DNA of 64,000 nt from Truepera sp. (GTDB taxonomy: Bacteria; Deinococcota; Deinococci; Deinococcales; Trueperaceae): assembly GCA_032027045.1 (NCBI GenBank), contig JAVSMU010000001.1, positions 342,390 through 406,389 of the forward strand, given 5' to 3'. The notes under the pieces were generated by a model. The model ran no database searches. It saw only the letters and a program-made list of their open reading frames with translations, and was not told the DNA's origin. Made by a program: the position numbers and the translations under genes. Position 1 is the stretch's first letter. Each line of letters starts with the position of its first letter. Positions 7,445 through 14,993 of the stretch are shown in pieces.

Positions 7445-8504
7445 CGCCGAGGTGAACGGTCTTCCGGGGCCGGTGCGCCTGACCAGTACGGTGAAGAAGG
7501 GCGGCTGCGCGGCGAAGATCGCCGCCGGCGCGCTGGCGGAGCTGGTGCGAGGTCTCCCGTCTTCCTCCCATCCCGACCTGATGGTCGGCACGGAGCACCT
7601 GGACGACGCCGCCGTGTGGCGCCTCGGCCCGGACCTGGCGCTCATCCAGACGCTCGACTTCTTCACCCCGATCCTCGACGATGCGCGAGACTTCGGCGCC
7701 GTGGCGGCGGCCAACGCGCTCTCCGACGTCTTCGCCATGGGCGGCAGCCCCATCACCGCCCTAACCATCCTGGCCTATCCCTTCGGGATCCTCCCTGACG
7801 AGGTCCTCGGCGAACTGATGGCGGGCGCCGCCGAGGTGGTGGCCGCCGCGGGAGCGGTGCTGGTCGGCGGACACTCCATAGAGGACGACACCTTGAAACT
7901 CGGTTTCAGCGTGGCCGGCCTGGCACGCCCAGAGCACATCTGGACCAACGCGGGGGCGCTGCCCGGGGACGTCTTGTTGTTGACCAAGGCCCTGGGCACG
8001 GGCACCTTGTCTGCCGCCCTCAAGGCGGGCGAAGTCGCTGCGTCCGACATCAGCGAGGCCGTGGCCTCGATGCGCCTGGTGAACCGCCACGAGTTGCCCG
8101 ACGACCTGCATGAGGCTGTGCATGCGGCCACCGACGTGACGGGCTTCGGGCTCCTGGGCCACGCCATGCACGTCGCGAACGCCTCGGGAGTCGGCCTGCG
8201 GTTGTTTCCGGAGCGCGTGCCGCTCCTTGCGGGTGCCCGCGAGGCCTTGGCGGCCGGCAGCCTTACGAAGGCGCACAAGACGAACGAGCGATACGTAGCA
8301 GACCGCGTGAGCGGCTTGGAGGGGCTCGACCCGATCACCCTGCTGACCCTGGTGGATCCGCAGACGAGTGGCGGGCTGTTGCTGGCCGTGGCGCCCGAAC
8401 GGGCCGACTCGGTGGAGGCCCACCTCGTGGCGCGCTTCCCGCGCACGACCCGAGTGGGTCGGGTGGAGGAGACGAACGCCTTGCCGCCCCTGCGGCTCGA
8501 CTGA
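7434..8504 (+). CDS. selD: Selenide, water dikinase SelD (selenophosphate synthase)
   Basis: Makes selenophosphate from selenide and ATP. The active-site region is KKGGCAAK with Cys25 and Lys28, so this is the cysteine rather than selenocysteine form. Downstream are GTEHLDDAAVW, LIQTLDFFTPI, ANALSDVFAMGG and GGHSIEDDTLKLGFSV, all typical of the PurM-like fold, then DVTGFGLLGHAMHVA and DPQTSGGLL. 356 residues is the usual length. The ATG lies inside the end of mnmH with no separate ribosome site, consistent with coupling. No selA, selB or selC was seen, so the visible selenium pathway serves tRNA modification. Confidence 0.96.
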   Translation: MVDDAEVNGLPGPVRLTSTVKKGGCAAKIAAGALAELVRGLPSSSHPDLMVGTEHLDDAAVWRLGPDLALIQTLDFFTPILDDARDFGAVAAANALSDVFAMGGSPITALTILAYPFGILPDEVLGELMAGAAEVVAAAGAVLVGGHSIEDDTLKLGFSVAGLARPEHIWTNAGALPGDVLLLTKALGTGTLSAALKAGEVAASDISEAVASMRLVNRHELPDDLHEAVHAATDVTGFGLLGHAMHVANASGVGLRLFPERVPLLAGAREALAAGSLTKAHKTNERYVADRVSGLEGLDPITLLTLVDPQTSGGLLLAVAPERADSVEAHLVARFPRTTRVGRVEETNALPPLRLD

Positions 8505-8563
8505 CCGCGTGACCCTGCGGCTCGACTGACGGCGTGGCCTTGCGGCTCGACTGGCCGCGTGAG
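8489..8563. repeat. Three tandem copies of a 25-bp unit overlapping the selD stop
   Basis: CCTGCGGCTCGACTGACCGC and five further bases, then two diverged copies starting at 8514 and 8539. The selD stop codon TGA lies in the first unit. The repeat probably arose by slippage and extends the selD 3' region; I see no strong hairpin in it. Confidence 0.85.
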
Positions 8564-8620
8564 TGGGCCAGGGTTCAAGGTTCTAGGTGCGCCCGCTGCC
8601 GTGCGCCCCAGGGGCGCGGG

Positions 8621-8956
8621 TCAGTTGTGCGACTGACGCTCTCGCTCCAGCAGTAGATGGACCGAGACCGGTTCGAGGATCGCCGTGCCATCGCGGAACG
8701 CCCCGCGAGCGAGGGTGTCCGCCAGCAACTCGTACACGAGGTACGCCTCCTCGGGGTCCTCACAGGCGTGCAGCAGGGCCTCGTCGCCCGAGCCCAGCGT
8801 GGCGACGATCTCGTAGAAGTCGACCTCCACCAGGTCGGACGCGGCCTCATCGAGGTCGGTGCCCTCCGGGAAGGTTTCGATGAGCTCGAGGCACTCGATG
8901 AGGGCCGAGTTCAAGACGCGATCGTCGAGCGTGTAGATCCACATGCAGGGAATCAT
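8621..8956 (-). CDS. Hypothetical acidic protein, 111 residues
   Basis: I do not recognise this protein. It is short and strongly acidic (EGTDLDEAASDLVEVDFYEI; ACEDPEEAYLVYELLAD), predicted mostly helical, without signal peptide or membrane segment. It begins 11 bases after the stop of the second ABC permease gene on the same strand, so it is probably the last gene of that transcript. The chosen ATG 8956 has only a weak purine stretch before it; ATG 8944 is an alternative. Codon use matches its neighbours. Its role relative to the transporter is unknown. Confidence 0.65.
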   Translation of the reverse strand: MIPCMWIYTLDDRVLNSALIECLELIETFPEGTDLDEAASDLVEVDFYEIVATLGSGDEALLHACEDPEEAYLVYELLADTLARGAFRDGTAILEPVSVHLLLERERQSHN

Positions 8957-8967
8957 AAGGCCACCGC

Positions 8968-9762
8968 CTAGGAGCGGTGATCGAGAACGTCGCGCAGCCC
9001 GTCCGACATGAACTGAAACGACAAGGACGCCGCGGCCAGGAAGACCCCGGGCCCCACCGCCGCCCACGGTTGGGTGGTGAGATACGAACGCGCGTCTTGC
9101 AGGACGTTGCCCCAACTGGGCGTCGGCAGCGGGACGCCAAGGCCGAGGAACGACAGGGACGCCTCGACCAGCAAGAACGCCGCCGCCGTGCTCGCAAGTT
9201 GAACCACGATGCTGCCCAGGAAGTTGGGAACGGCGTGCCTTAGCAGCTGCCGGGTTCGGCTCGCGCCTAAGGCGCGAGCGGCCGTCACGTACTCCGATCC
9301 TAGTTCGGCGCGCGTGAAGGCCCGCGCCAACCTGAAGAACACGGGCGAGCCGGCCACCCCCATGGCCATCAGGGTCTGCAGTGAGCCTCCACCAAGGCTC
9401 ACCACCACCAGGAGGATCAGCAAGAAGCCCGGGAACGCCAGTAGGGCGTCGAAGACGCGCGAGATCACGGTGTCGGTTGCGCCCCCGATGCCCGCCGCGA
9501 CGACCCCCAGCCCGGCGCCCAGCGCGAGGGCGAGGACGCTCGCCGAAAGGGCGATGAGGAGCGATACGCGGCCGCCTGCCAACGACCTGGAGAGCACGTC
9601 GCGGCCGAGCCCGTCGGTGCCCAGGGGATGCTCGGCGCTCATCGGCGCGTAGAGCGCACGGTAGTTGGGTTTCCTGGGGTCGTAACCGCTGAGCTGCGGG
9701 GCGAACACGGCCGACAGGGCGATGAGCACGAACAGCAGGACACCGAAGCCGGCGCGGTTCAC
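8968..9762 (-). CDS. ABC transporter permease, DppC/OppC type
   Basis: Second inner-membrane subunit of a peptide/nickel-type importer. 264 residues with the usual first membrane segment, the HPLGTDGLGRDVLSR signature after the periplasmic loop, and the ATPase-coupling EAA loop EYVTAARALGASRTRQLLRHAVPN. The GTG start at 9762 overlaps the dppB-like TGA in a GTGA arrangement. Its substrate depends on the binding protein encoded upstream. No dppD or dppF ATPase gene lies nearby. Confidence 0.92.
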   Translation of the reverse strand: MNRAGFGVLLFVLIALSAVFAPQLSGYDPRKPNYRALYAPMSAEHPLGTDGLGRDVLSRSLAGGRVSLLIALSASVLALALGAGLGVVAAGIGGATDTVISRVFDALLAFPGFLLILLVVVSLGGGSLQTLMAMGVAGSPVFFRLARAFTRAELGSEYVTAARALGASRTRQLLRHAVPNFLGSIVVQLASTAAAFLLVEASLSFLGLGVPLPTPSWGNVLQDARSYLTTQPWAAVGPGVFLAAASLSFQFMSDGLRDVLDHRS

Positions 9763-10697
9763 GAGACCCTCAGGCGCGGGTCGGCCATGAGTTGCGTGAC
9801 GTCGGCGAGCCAGTTGACGAGAACATAGACGGAGACCGCGAGGATGGTCACGCCCTGCACCACGGGATAATCGCGGGCGTAGATGGCGCCGAGGATGGTT
9901 GCGCCCAGGCCGGGCAGCCCGAACACCTGTTCTACGACTATGGTGCCGGTCAGCAAGCCACCCAGCTCGAGGGCGAGCAGTGGGATGGTGCCTGGGAGCG
10001 AGTTGCTGGCTATGTGCCGCCCGACGGCGGTGGCCGTGAGGCCCTTGCTGCGGGCGGTGCGCACGTAATCCGCGCGGCGCTCCTCGAGCACCCTGGCTCG
10101 CGCCAACCGGGCCAGCTGCGCGGCACGCGGGATGGCCAGCGTGACCGCCGGGAGCAGCAGGGTCCAACTGGCCGCCAGGGTCAGGCCTTCGGGGGGCAGG
10201 CCCAACACGGGGAACCAACCCAGCTTGACCGCGAACAGCAGGATCAGCAGGAAACCGAACCAGAACTCGGGCAGCGCCAAGCCGATAGTCGTGAAGAGCA
10301 GCGTGAGGCGGTCCACCGTGCTGCCGGGCCTGAGCCCGGCCAATAGGCCCAGCCCCAGGCCGAGCACGAGCGAGATCGCGAACGCCACCAGTGCCAGCGT
10401 GAGCGTCACAGGGAAGCGGTCGACCAGTACGTTCACGACGGGGCGGCGCTCACGCAAGGAGTTACCCAGGTCTCCCTGGACGACGTCCGATAAGTAGGTC
10501 ACGTACTGCGCGGGCAAGGAGCGGTCTAGCCCTAGCTGGGCCCTGATGGCGCTCACTTGTGATTCGCTCGCGTCGATGCCACCCATGATGGTGGCGGCGT
10601 CGCCCGGCAGCGCGCGCATGGCCAGGAACACCAGGGTGAGCACCGCCCAGAGGGTGACGATGAAGGACAGGCTCTGGATCAGTAGGTACCGGGGCAC
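9759..10697 (-). CDS. ABC transporter permease, DppB/OppB type
   Basis: First permease subunit of the peptide/nickel-type importer. 312 residues starting with a membrane helix and the family motif LVFLAMRALPGDAA. A periplasmic loop ends in LGLDRSLPAQYVTYL and GDLGNSLRERRPV, and the EAA loop is DYVRTARSKGLTATAVGRHIASN. About six membrane segments are visible. It lies 161 bases downstream of the binding-protein gene, separated by a stem-loop that may lower permease expression relative to the binding protein. Confidence 0.93.
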   Translation of the reverse strand: MPRYLLIQSLSFIVTLWAVLTLVFLAMRALPGDAATIMGGIDASESQVSAIRAQLGLDRSLPAQYVTYLSDVVQGDLGNSLRERRPVVNVLVDRFPVTLTLALVAFAISLVLGLGLGLLAGLRPGSTVDRLTLLFTTIGLALPEFWFGFLLILLFAVKLGWFPVLGLPPEGLTLAASWTLLLPAVTLAIPRAAQLARLARARVLEERRADYVRTARSKGLTATAVGRHIASNSLPGTIPLLALELGGLLTGTIVVEQVFGLPGLGATILGAIYARDYPVVQGVTILAVSVYVLVNWLADVTQLMADPRLRVS

Positions 10698-10754
10698 GGC
10701 TTCCTCTTCGGTCTGCGCCGGATCCCCGTCCTGGAGCGAGGCGCAAGCTAGCGA

Positions 10755-10785
10755 CGGGTGGGGTGCCTCCCGGCTACCCCACCCG
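10755..10785 (-). terminator. Intercistronic stem-loop between binding protein and permease
   Basis: CGGGTGGGG and CCCCACCCG pair around a 13-base loop. Such structures after a binding-protein gene usually stabilise its mRNA or attenuate read-through; no T-run follows on the minus strand. Confidence 0.5.
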
Positions 10786-10858
10786 CATGAGTCGACTGAT
10801 CAGATGCTACCGCGTGCGGCGATGAGGCGTTCTGCGCCTTCACGGCGGCCGTACCGGC

Positions 10859-12352
10859 TCACTCGAAGTGAGCGGTCCGGAAGTCGAACGAGTCGAGCAG
10901 CGGCGTGATCCAGAAGCCCGCGACGCTCGCCTTCTTCGCGTACACGCCGTCGGGCGTGCCGAAGAAGATGAAGGGCGCGTCGTCGTGGATGCGGATGAGC
11001 GCCTGCGAGTAAAGCGAGTGGCGCAGGTCGGGATCGGCGGTGACGTTGGCGGTAGCGATCCAGTCGGCCAGCTCGGGGTCTATCACGCCCGTGTAGTACT
11101 TCTCGGTGCCGAGGCCAGTGAGGCGGCCGGAGGGGTCGAGCTTGCCCGTGTGGCCGACGACGGTCATGTCGAAGTTGTGCGGCCCGCCGTACACTTCGGA
11201 GAGCCAGACGCCCCATTCGACGATGGAGATCTCGGCGTTCACGCCGACCTCGCCAAGGAAGTCCTGCACGATCTGCCCCGCCTGGATGTGCTGCGGGTAC
11301 GGTTGCGGGAGCACGAGCTGGATGGTCCACCCTGCGGGCACCCCGGCGTCCTTGAGGAGCGCCTTCGCCTTCTCCGGGTCGTAGGGGTACGGCTTCACGG
11401 ACTCGGGGTACCAGGGGCTGCCGGCCTCCATGAACGTGCCGACCTGCGTGCCGCCGCCGTACGCGACGTCCAGGACGACCTCGGTATCGACGGCCATGTT
11501 GAGGGCGCGGCGCACGCGGGCGTCGTCGAGGTACGGGCGGCGGGCGTTGATCCCAGCCACGAGCACGAGTCCCGAGGGCACGCGCACGAGGTCCAAGGCC
11601 GGGTTGGACTCCACGTCCGCCTGCTGGGCCTGTGGCACCGTGTCGATGATGTCGAACTCGCCGGTGACGAGGCCCTGGTATTGAACGGCCGAGTCGGACA
11701 CGAAGCGGATGACGACCTGCTCGAGCGCCGGGGCGCCCTGGTAATACGAGTCGTTGCGAACGAGGGTGATGGCGTTGTCACGGACCCACGACTTCAAGCT
11801 GAACGGTCCGGTTCCTACTGGCTCGTTGCCGAAGTCATGGCCCTCGGCGAGCTTCTCGCTGGGCAGCATGGCACCCCAGCCGGAGGCCAGCGACGCGAGG
11901 AGCGCCGGGGTGGGCTTCGCCAACGAAACGGTGACGGTGTGCTCGTCTACTGCGGTGACCGCAGTGATGTTCGCGAACTCGCTGGCCTTGGGCGAGGCGG
12001 TGGCCTCGGCACGAATGCGCTCGAGCGTGGCTATGACGTCGGCGGAGTCGAACGGCGTGCCGTCATGGAAGGTGGCTTCGTTGAGGTGGAACGTGTAACT
12101 GAGCCCATCGTCGGCGATCTCGTAGGACTTCGCCAGTGCGGGCACGATGCGGCCGCTCTGGTCGACCTCCACGAGACCGTCATAGATGGACTTGTCGATC
12201 TGGAACGCGGCGGTGGCCGCCGTGACCTGCGGGTCGAGAGTATCCGGCTGTGCGCTCATGGCCAGGGTCAAGGTCTGCGCCGAGGCGGCGGCGCCGAGCA
12301 GAAGCGCGGCGGCCAACGGCGTCAGCGCGCGTAGTAGGAATCGGACTTTCAT
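10859..12352 (-). CDS. ABC transporter substrate-binding protein, family 5 (peptide/nickel type)
   Basis: Periplasmic binding protein of 497 residues that captures the ligand for the two permeases downstream. A signal peptide (basic MKVRFLLR, hydrophobic core, cleavage near ASAQ) is followed by LTLAMSAQPDTLDPQ, the standard start of SBP_bac_5 proteins. Later come LAKSYEIADDGLSYTFHL, the family signature region FHDGTPFDSADVI, and DARVRRALNMAVDTE. No lipobox cysteine is seen, so it is predicted soluble rather than lipid-anchored. It is the first gene of the operon. Whether the ligand is peptide, nickel or another solute cannot be read from sequence. Confidence 0.94.
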   Translation of the reverse strand: MKVRFLLRALTPLAAALLLGAAASAQTLTLAMSAQPDTLDPQVTAATAAFQIDKSIYDGLVEVDQSGRIVPALAKSYEIADDGLSYTFHLNEATFHDGTPFDSADVIATLERIRAEATASPKASEFANITAVTAVDEHTVTVSLAKPTPALLASLASGWGAMLPSEKLAEGHDFGNEPVGTGPFSLKSWVRDNAITLVRNDSYYQGAPALEQVVIRFVSDSAVQYQGLVTGEFDIIDTVPQAQQADVESNPALDLVRVPSGLVLVAGINARRPYLDDARVRRALNMAVDTEVVLDVAYGGGTQVGTFMEAGSPWYPESVKPYPYDPEKAKALLKDAGVPAGWTIQLVLPQPYPQHIQAGQIVQDFLGEVGVNAEISIVEWGVWLSEVYGGPHNFDMTVVGHTGKLDPSGRLTGLGTEKYYTGVIDPELADWIATANVTADPDLRHSLYSQALIRIHDDAPFIFFGTPDGVYAKKASVAGFWITPLLDSFDFRTAHFE

Positions 12353-12488
12353 GCACTGCCTCCTTGTGGGTCGGGCCCGGACGGGGCCCAGGAACGGTTC
12401 GTGTTTGCGCCAGGTGGGTTCCGTGAGGCGACCTCGATCCGACGCGGCCCCCCACTACGCTCCGCGCCTCGCTAGAGTTGCGGCTCAT

Positions 12489-12519
12489 GCTAACCGTTAG
12501 CGCTTACTCGGTAGGTCAA
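12489..12519 (-). promoter_or_regulatory. Possible operator and promoter of the ABC importer operon
   Basis: On the minus strand TTGACC (12514-12519) is followed by two overlapping palindromes: a LacI-type GTAAGCGCTAAC (12496-12507) and GCTAACGGTTAGC (12489-12501). The first differs by one base from the perfect GTAAGCGCTTAC. The -10 box is not clear. It lies in the 320-base gap before the GGDEF gene, which otherwise shows nothing definite. Confidence 0.4.
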
Positions 12520-12672
12520 GCCGCGTGCCGGTAGCGACGCTTTCCCGTCCGGCGGGCCTCGAGGGCCCTATGGCAGCCATGAATCGGCCCACCGGTTCCC
12601 AACCCGGGGCCCGACGTGAAAACGTTCGCACGACCGCGTAAGAAGCCTGTCACAACGCTCCTTTAAGCTCAG

Positions 12673-14661
12673 ATGAACATGGCTTCGTGGTTCCGACGAC
12701 TCTTGCCCCTGGTGACGTGGGCCGCCTTCCTGCTCGGTTATCAGCAGGTGAGCGACGCGGCGGGTGATTATGCGCCTCTCGTCGGACTGGGGCTCGTGGC
12801 CCTCAGCGGCTGGATGTGGGGCGCGATCGGCGGACTCTCGGCCGGCATCGTCGGCTACTTCTCCGTGCAGGTGAGAGCGTATGGCCTTGGCATCTCCGCC
12901 TGGCAGCCCCTCGACCTGTTCGCCGTCGACCAGAGCTTCGCGTTCGTGGCTTATGCAGGTACCGGTTTGGTCATCGGGTGGTTCCGCAAGCTCGAACGCA
13001 ACCTGCGACACGAGCGCGCCGTCTCGCAGCGCGCCATGGTCGACCCACTCACCGGCGCCCTGGTGCGCTCCGCATTCGAGGAACGCCTGCGGAAGGAGCT
13101 CGAGCAGGCGGCCGAGGGCAACGGCGGGCTCGCCCTGCTCTTCGTCGACCTGGACCGCTTCAAGTTCGTCAACGACACTTACGGCCACGATATCGGCGAC
13201 AAGCTCTTGACCGCCGTGGGCAAGGTGTTGCGCGACAACGTGCGCACCAACGACCTCGTGGGAAGAGTCGGTGGCGACGAGTTCATGGTCGCCCTGCCCG
13301 GTGTGCGTGACGAGGACTCCGCCGCCGAGATCGCCCGGTCTCTGGTTCGAGAACTCAGCGCACCTTTCACGGTCGAGGGTCGTGAGTTGCAGGTTTCCGC
13401 CAGCATCGGAGTGTCGCTCTACCCACGTGACGGCACCAACGCCGAGTCGCTCCTGCACTCTGCCGACTCGGCCATGTACCAGGTGAAGCAGGGCGGGAAG
13501 AACTCCTTTCACTTCAGCACGGTGGAGGTGCGCACCCGGCTGAGCCGCCGCTTGGAACTCGAACGCAAGCTCCGGAACGCCCTGCCCGAGAACCAACTGG
13601 AGGTCGTGTACCAACCGCAAGTGCGTCTCTCGGACGGCGGCCTCGTCGGTTTCGAGGCGCTGCTGCGGTGGCGCTCGCCGGAACTCGGGATGGTGTCCCC
13701 GGCCGAGTTCGTGCCGGTAGCCGAGGACGCCGGACTGATAGCCTCCATCGGCCACTGGATGCTGCGCGAGAGCGCAATGCAGCAAAGGGCGTGGCAGCGG
13801 CTGGGTTACGCCCCCGTCCGGATGGCGGTGAACGTATCCACCCTGCAGTTCCATCAACCCAGCTTCTTCGATACGGTCAAGGGCGCACTGGCGGACTCCG
13901 GCGTCGATCCCGGACTGTTCGAGATCGAGGTGACGGAGAGCGTTCTCGTTCGTGATCAGGAACTGGCCGTGAAGACGTTGCGCCTACTAAGGCGTTTGGG
14001 TGTTCGCATAGCGCTCGACGATTTCGGCACCGGCTACTCGTCGCTCGCGTACCTTCAGCGTCTGCCGATCCGAACCCTCAAGATCGACCAGTCGTTCGTT
14101 CAGGGGCTGGTCCCTCATCCGCTTCGAGCATCCGGGCACGCCGGACGTGCCACGGGGTCGGGGCTCGACGCGGACGCGGTCGTCTTCAACAGTTCTTCAC
14201 GCCTTGGAGTGCGGCCGAGCGCCGTCTTCGGGAACGCTCCTGGCGCCGGCCCGATCGTGGAGGCCATCGCCGCCATGGCGCACAAGCTCGGCAAGGAGAT
14301 AGTGGCCGAGGGCGTGGAGTCGGCCTTCCAGCGCAACTTCTTGCGCCGTCTGGGCGTAGACCTCGCGCAGGGCTACTTCTTCTCGCGCCCCATGCAGCCG
14401 GCCCAGGCGGAGCAGCTCTTGCGGCGGGTGACCATGGAGTTGAAGAGCGCGCGCGTCGACAAGGAGCGCCAGGAGCGGTCCAACGAGGAGGCCGCTTCGG
14501 GCGTTTGGCATTCGTTGGGTGGCGTTCGAGAGATCCCAGCGAGCCGCGGCCTCCCGGAGGTTGCGGGAGCCGCCATGGCGACGTCCCATGTGCCGGTGGC
14601 CTACGAGTCTGCCGATGCCGAGCCTGACGTGAAGTTCAACGACCTGCTGCTGTGGGAGTGA
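12673..14661 (+). CDS. Membrane-anchored diguanylate cyclase/phosphodiesterase (GGDEF-EAL)
   Basis: 662 residues. Residues 1-105 hold about four membrane helices. The GGDEF domain has an intact GGDEF motif at 200-204 and an RxxD inhibitory site (RTND, 191-194), so it could make c-di-GMP under product control. The EAL domain has EAL at 328-330, NVST, and DDFGTGYSSL at 449-458, followed by IDQSF and VAEGVES, so phosphodiesterase residues look complete. Unusually, about 45 residues (481-526) are inserted between IDQSFVQGLV and PIVEAIAAMAH, where other EAL proteins have about ten. The C-terminal ~70 residues are low-complexity. The start has no strong ribosome site. It is monocistronic. Confidence 0.93.
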   Translation: MNMASWFRRLLPLVTWAAFLLGYQQVSDAAGDYAPLVGLGLVALSGWMWGAIGGLSAGIVGYFSVQVRAYGLGISAWQPLDLFAVDQSFAFVAYAGTGLVIGWFRKLERNLRHERAVSQRAMVDPLTGALVRSAFEERLRKELEQAAEGNGGLALLFVDLDRFKFVNDTYGHDIGDKLLTAVGKVLRDNVRTNDLVGRVGGDEFMVALPGVRDEDSAAEIARSLVRELSAPFTVEGRELQVSASIGVSLYPRDGTNAESLLHSADSAMYQVKQGGKNSFHFSTVEVRTRLSRRLELERKLRNALPENQLEVVYQPQVRLSDGGLVGFEALLRWRSPELGMVSPAEFVPVAEDAGLIASIGHWMLRESAMQQRAWQRLGYAPVRMAVNVSTLQFHQPSFFDTVKGALADSGVDPGLFEIEVTESVLVRDQELAVKTLRLLRRLGVRIALDDFGTGYSSLAYLQRLPIRTLKIDQSFVQGLVPHPLRASGHAGRATGSGLDADAVVFNSSSRLGVRPSAVFGNAPGAGPIVEAIAAMAHKLGKEIVAEGVESAFQRNFLRRLGVDLAQGYFFSRPMQPAQAEQLLRRVTMELKSARVDKERQERSNEEAASGVWHSLGGVREIPASRGLPEVAGAAMATSHVPVAYESADAEPDVKFNDLLLWE

Positions 14662-14679
14662 CGATCGCCGGAGGACCGG

Positions 14680-14702
14680 GGCCGGGCCTTCTCGCCCCGG
14701 CC
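14680..14702 (+). terminator. Hairpin after the GGDEF-EAL gene
   Basis: GGCCGGG and CCCGGCC pair around a 9-base loop, 19 bases after the stop codon. No T-run follows. Confidence 0.5.
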
Positions 14703-14753
14703 GCCGCCGTCCAGTGGACGTGACGCGTAAGACCCGTCACCCCAAGTCAAACA

Positions 14754-14762
14754 TGCTAGACT
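14754..14762 (+). promoter_or_regulatory. Extended -10 promoter candidate for rpoD
   Basis: TGCTAGACT is an extended -10 element (TG, one base, TAGACT) with no good -35 box at the expected distance. It would give a leader of about 225 bases before the rpoD start. The rest of this 332-base gap shows no gene or further clear signal. Confidence 0.4.
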
Positions 14763-14993
14763 CGCTTTTCGCGGGTATCGCGCCGCGGGCGCCTCGAGGA
14801 CCTTTCTTCCACGAGAACGTCGGCGCTGGGCCCGTTAGGGCGGCGAACCCAACGAGTAGGTGACTTGAGTAGGAACTCTTTCGAGGAGCCAAAAGGCGCT
14901 TAGGCTTGCGCGGACGTGCGTGCCGTGCAGGAGGCCTCGTCTTGGCTCGTGACCATTCGTGATCAAGCCATCGCTGCGACTTCCCAGGAGGTA

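Noticed and set aside
10868-12334. 488-codon plus-strand frame opposite the binding-protein gene
   Set aside because: Shadow frame; the minus-strand product has a signal peptide and family motifs.
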